Assembly (NCBI GenBank): GCA_021770785.1
Contig: JAETQH010000022.1
Coordinates: 1 to 64,000 of the forward strand
Length of the DNA stretch: 64,000 nt
Source: Lachnospiraceae bacterium
Lineage (GTDB): Bacteria > Bacillota > Clostridia > Lachnospirales > Lachnospiraceae
Direction: 5' to 3'
Shown here: in pieces, positions 63,151 to 64,000 of the stretch
Layout of the letters: every line of letters starts with the position of its first letter
Position numbering within the stretch: position 1 is the first letter of the stretch
The notes under the pieces: generated by a model
What the model saw: the letters and a program-made list of their open reading frames with translations, nothing else
Databases searched by the model: none
What the model was told of the DNA's origin: nothing
Position numbers and translations under genes: made by a program

Positions 63151-64000
63151 ATGGAGAAACCCAAAAAAAATTTGCAGTACAGAAGAAAAATGTTATGTCT
63201 GTTTCTGGCAATCAGCCTGTTTGTGACAGCGTTCATGATTACAGTCCCGACAGAGGCAAAGACATCATGGACTTATGCGGATACATACAAAACAATACAG
63301 GCGACCGTCCAGTCTAAGACAAAGATAAAGCTGAGCTGGAAGAAGGAACTAAACGGCAGACTGGAAATTTACCGTGCCACTGTGAATAAAGGAAAAACAG
63401 GAAAGTATAAAAAAATAGCGGATATCTCGGGAAAGAAGAAATCTTATGTGGATAAAGTTCAATATAAAAAAGAGTATTCCTATAAAATCGTATTATATCA
63501 TTGGGCCGACAGCTCCCATAAGAAGAAGGTAAAAGAACATACTTTTTATACCAGCCAGTATACAGGAATGGGAAACCTGGTATGGGATGCAGATACGCCT
63601 TCCTCAGAATTTGACACGTGTTCCTCCTATATTAAAATGGATGTGCGTGTGGAATTGACAGAGGACGAGAGAAGCCTCGGATTCACACCGACAGGCTATA
63701 AGGTATACCGGAGAACGGCCTCCGGTGATTATAAGAAAATTGCGACGGTGAAGTCGAAGAAGCTCTCGTTTTCCTATACGGATAAGAAAGTGGAGACAGG
63801 TAAAAGTTATTATTATAAGGTAAGAGCCTATCGTGAATTGAACGGACAGACTTTATACAGTAATTATACGGATGAACTTAAGCTCACAGCAACCCCGACA
63901 GGAAATTACACGTTACAGGTATTAACAGAAGAGGGGGAGACGGACGAACTTGTTATGGCGTTGACCAGTGCTCCGAATAATATGAAGGCTGTTCTATGGG
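63151..64000 (+). CDS. Secreted fibronectin-III-like protein, tandem copy 2 (partial)
   Basis: Open from an ATG at 63151 (AAAGGAG site) to the window end; the 3' part is missing. The first six or seven residues (MEKPKKN) differ from copy 1; after that the proteins are nearly identical, with a handful of substitutions such as E to A in the signal peptide, A to T in GFTPTGYKV and F to L in KKLSFSYTD. At the last bases the copies diverge (AVLWG against AVLVG), from substitutions or a small indel just at the edge. Same signal peptide and fibronectin-III-like units as copy 1. Confidence 0.88.
   Translation, partial: MEKPKKNLQYRRKMLCLFLAISLFVTAFMITVPTEAKTSWTYADTYKTIQATVQSKTKIKLSWKKELNGRLEIYRATVNKGKTGKYKKIADISGKKKSYVDKVQYKKEYSYKIVLYHWADSSHKKKVKEHTFYTSQYTGMGNLVWDADTPSSEFDTCSSYIKMDVRVELTEDERSLGFTPTGYKVYRRTASGDYKKIATVKSKKLSFSYTDKKVETGKSYYYKVRAYRELNGQTLYSNYTDELKLTATPTGNYTLQVLTEEGETDELVMALTSAPNNMKAVLW
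63171..64000 (+). repeat. Direct repeat, copy 2 of tandem duplication
   Basis: Gapless match to 61835-62664, running into the window edge. The promoter and start region of the two copies differ, so the duplication joins new upstream sequence to a copied body. Confidence 0.9.

Noticed and set aside
63048-63317. 89-aa frame overlapping the start of tandem copy 2
   Set aside because: It is in another frame across a region clearly coding for the signal peptide of copy 2, and begins inside a hairpin.

Overview
The window reads as chromosome from a low-to-mid GC Gram-positive anaerobe of the Clostridia. A flagellated member of the Lachnospiraceae is the most likely source. The evidence is the order mbl - flhO - flhP - rod-binding protein, the comFC - yvyF pair, a cdaA - cdaR - glmM cluster with two extra membrane genes, strong GGAGG ribosome binding sites, and a very large cell-surface glycan locus on one strand. 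This placement is inferred from gene content; species cannot be read from the sequence. No rRNA, tRNA, CRISPR array, transposase or phage gene was seen.

Region 1 (1-18.8 kb) is housekeeping. It holds uvrB, an acyltransferase and uvrA, closed by a strong hairpin. An actin-like mbl gene follows, with three flagellar rod/hook genes, then recD2, comFC and yvyF. Next come two uncharacterised membrane proteins, the c-di-AMP synthase cdaA, its YbbR partner cdaR, glmM and an HPr-type phosphocarrier, ending in a perfect 22-bp hairpin.

Region 2 (18.9-24.0 kb) is a complete dTDP-L-rhamnose set (rfbD, rfbB, rfbA, rfbC) with one polyprenyl-phosphate-type glycosyltransferase and, after rfbD, a possibly decayed small gene.

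Region 3 (24.0-43.9 kb) is a long co-directional polysaccharide operon. It begins with a 184-nt intergenic leader that can form several competing RNA helices. It carries two polyprenyl-phosphate sugar-1-phosphate transferases, a chain-length regulator fused to a degenerate kinase-like domain, a polymerase candidate, six glycosyltransferases, an epimerase, large unknown membrane proteins (one reading frame split by an in-frame TGA) and a 995-residue secreted multidomain protein behind its own structured leader.

Region 4 (43.9-52.9 kb) starts at a near-consensus promoter and is a teichoic-acid-like module: LicD, three CDP-glycerol glycerophosphotransferase-family enzymes, a TagG/TagH-type ABC exporter, a TarI-like cytidylyltransferase paired with a short-chain dehydrogenase, and TagD, followed by a terminator.

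Region 5 (52.9-64.0 kb) is visibly more AT-rich and codes mainly for surface proteins. It has a cytoplasmic phosphodiesterase-like protein, two convergent paralogous beta-helix proteins whose stop codons both lie in one shared terminator hairpin, a secreted unknown, and a tandem pair of nearly identical secreted proteins, the second cut by the window end. Several surface proteins share the plan signal peptide, Thr/Glu-rich linker, repeat domain and lysine-rich fibronectin-III-like C-terminus, without an LPXTG anchor. Together regions 2-5 look like a cell-surface factory that makes rhamnose-containing and polyol-phosphate glycans plus the proteins displayed with them.
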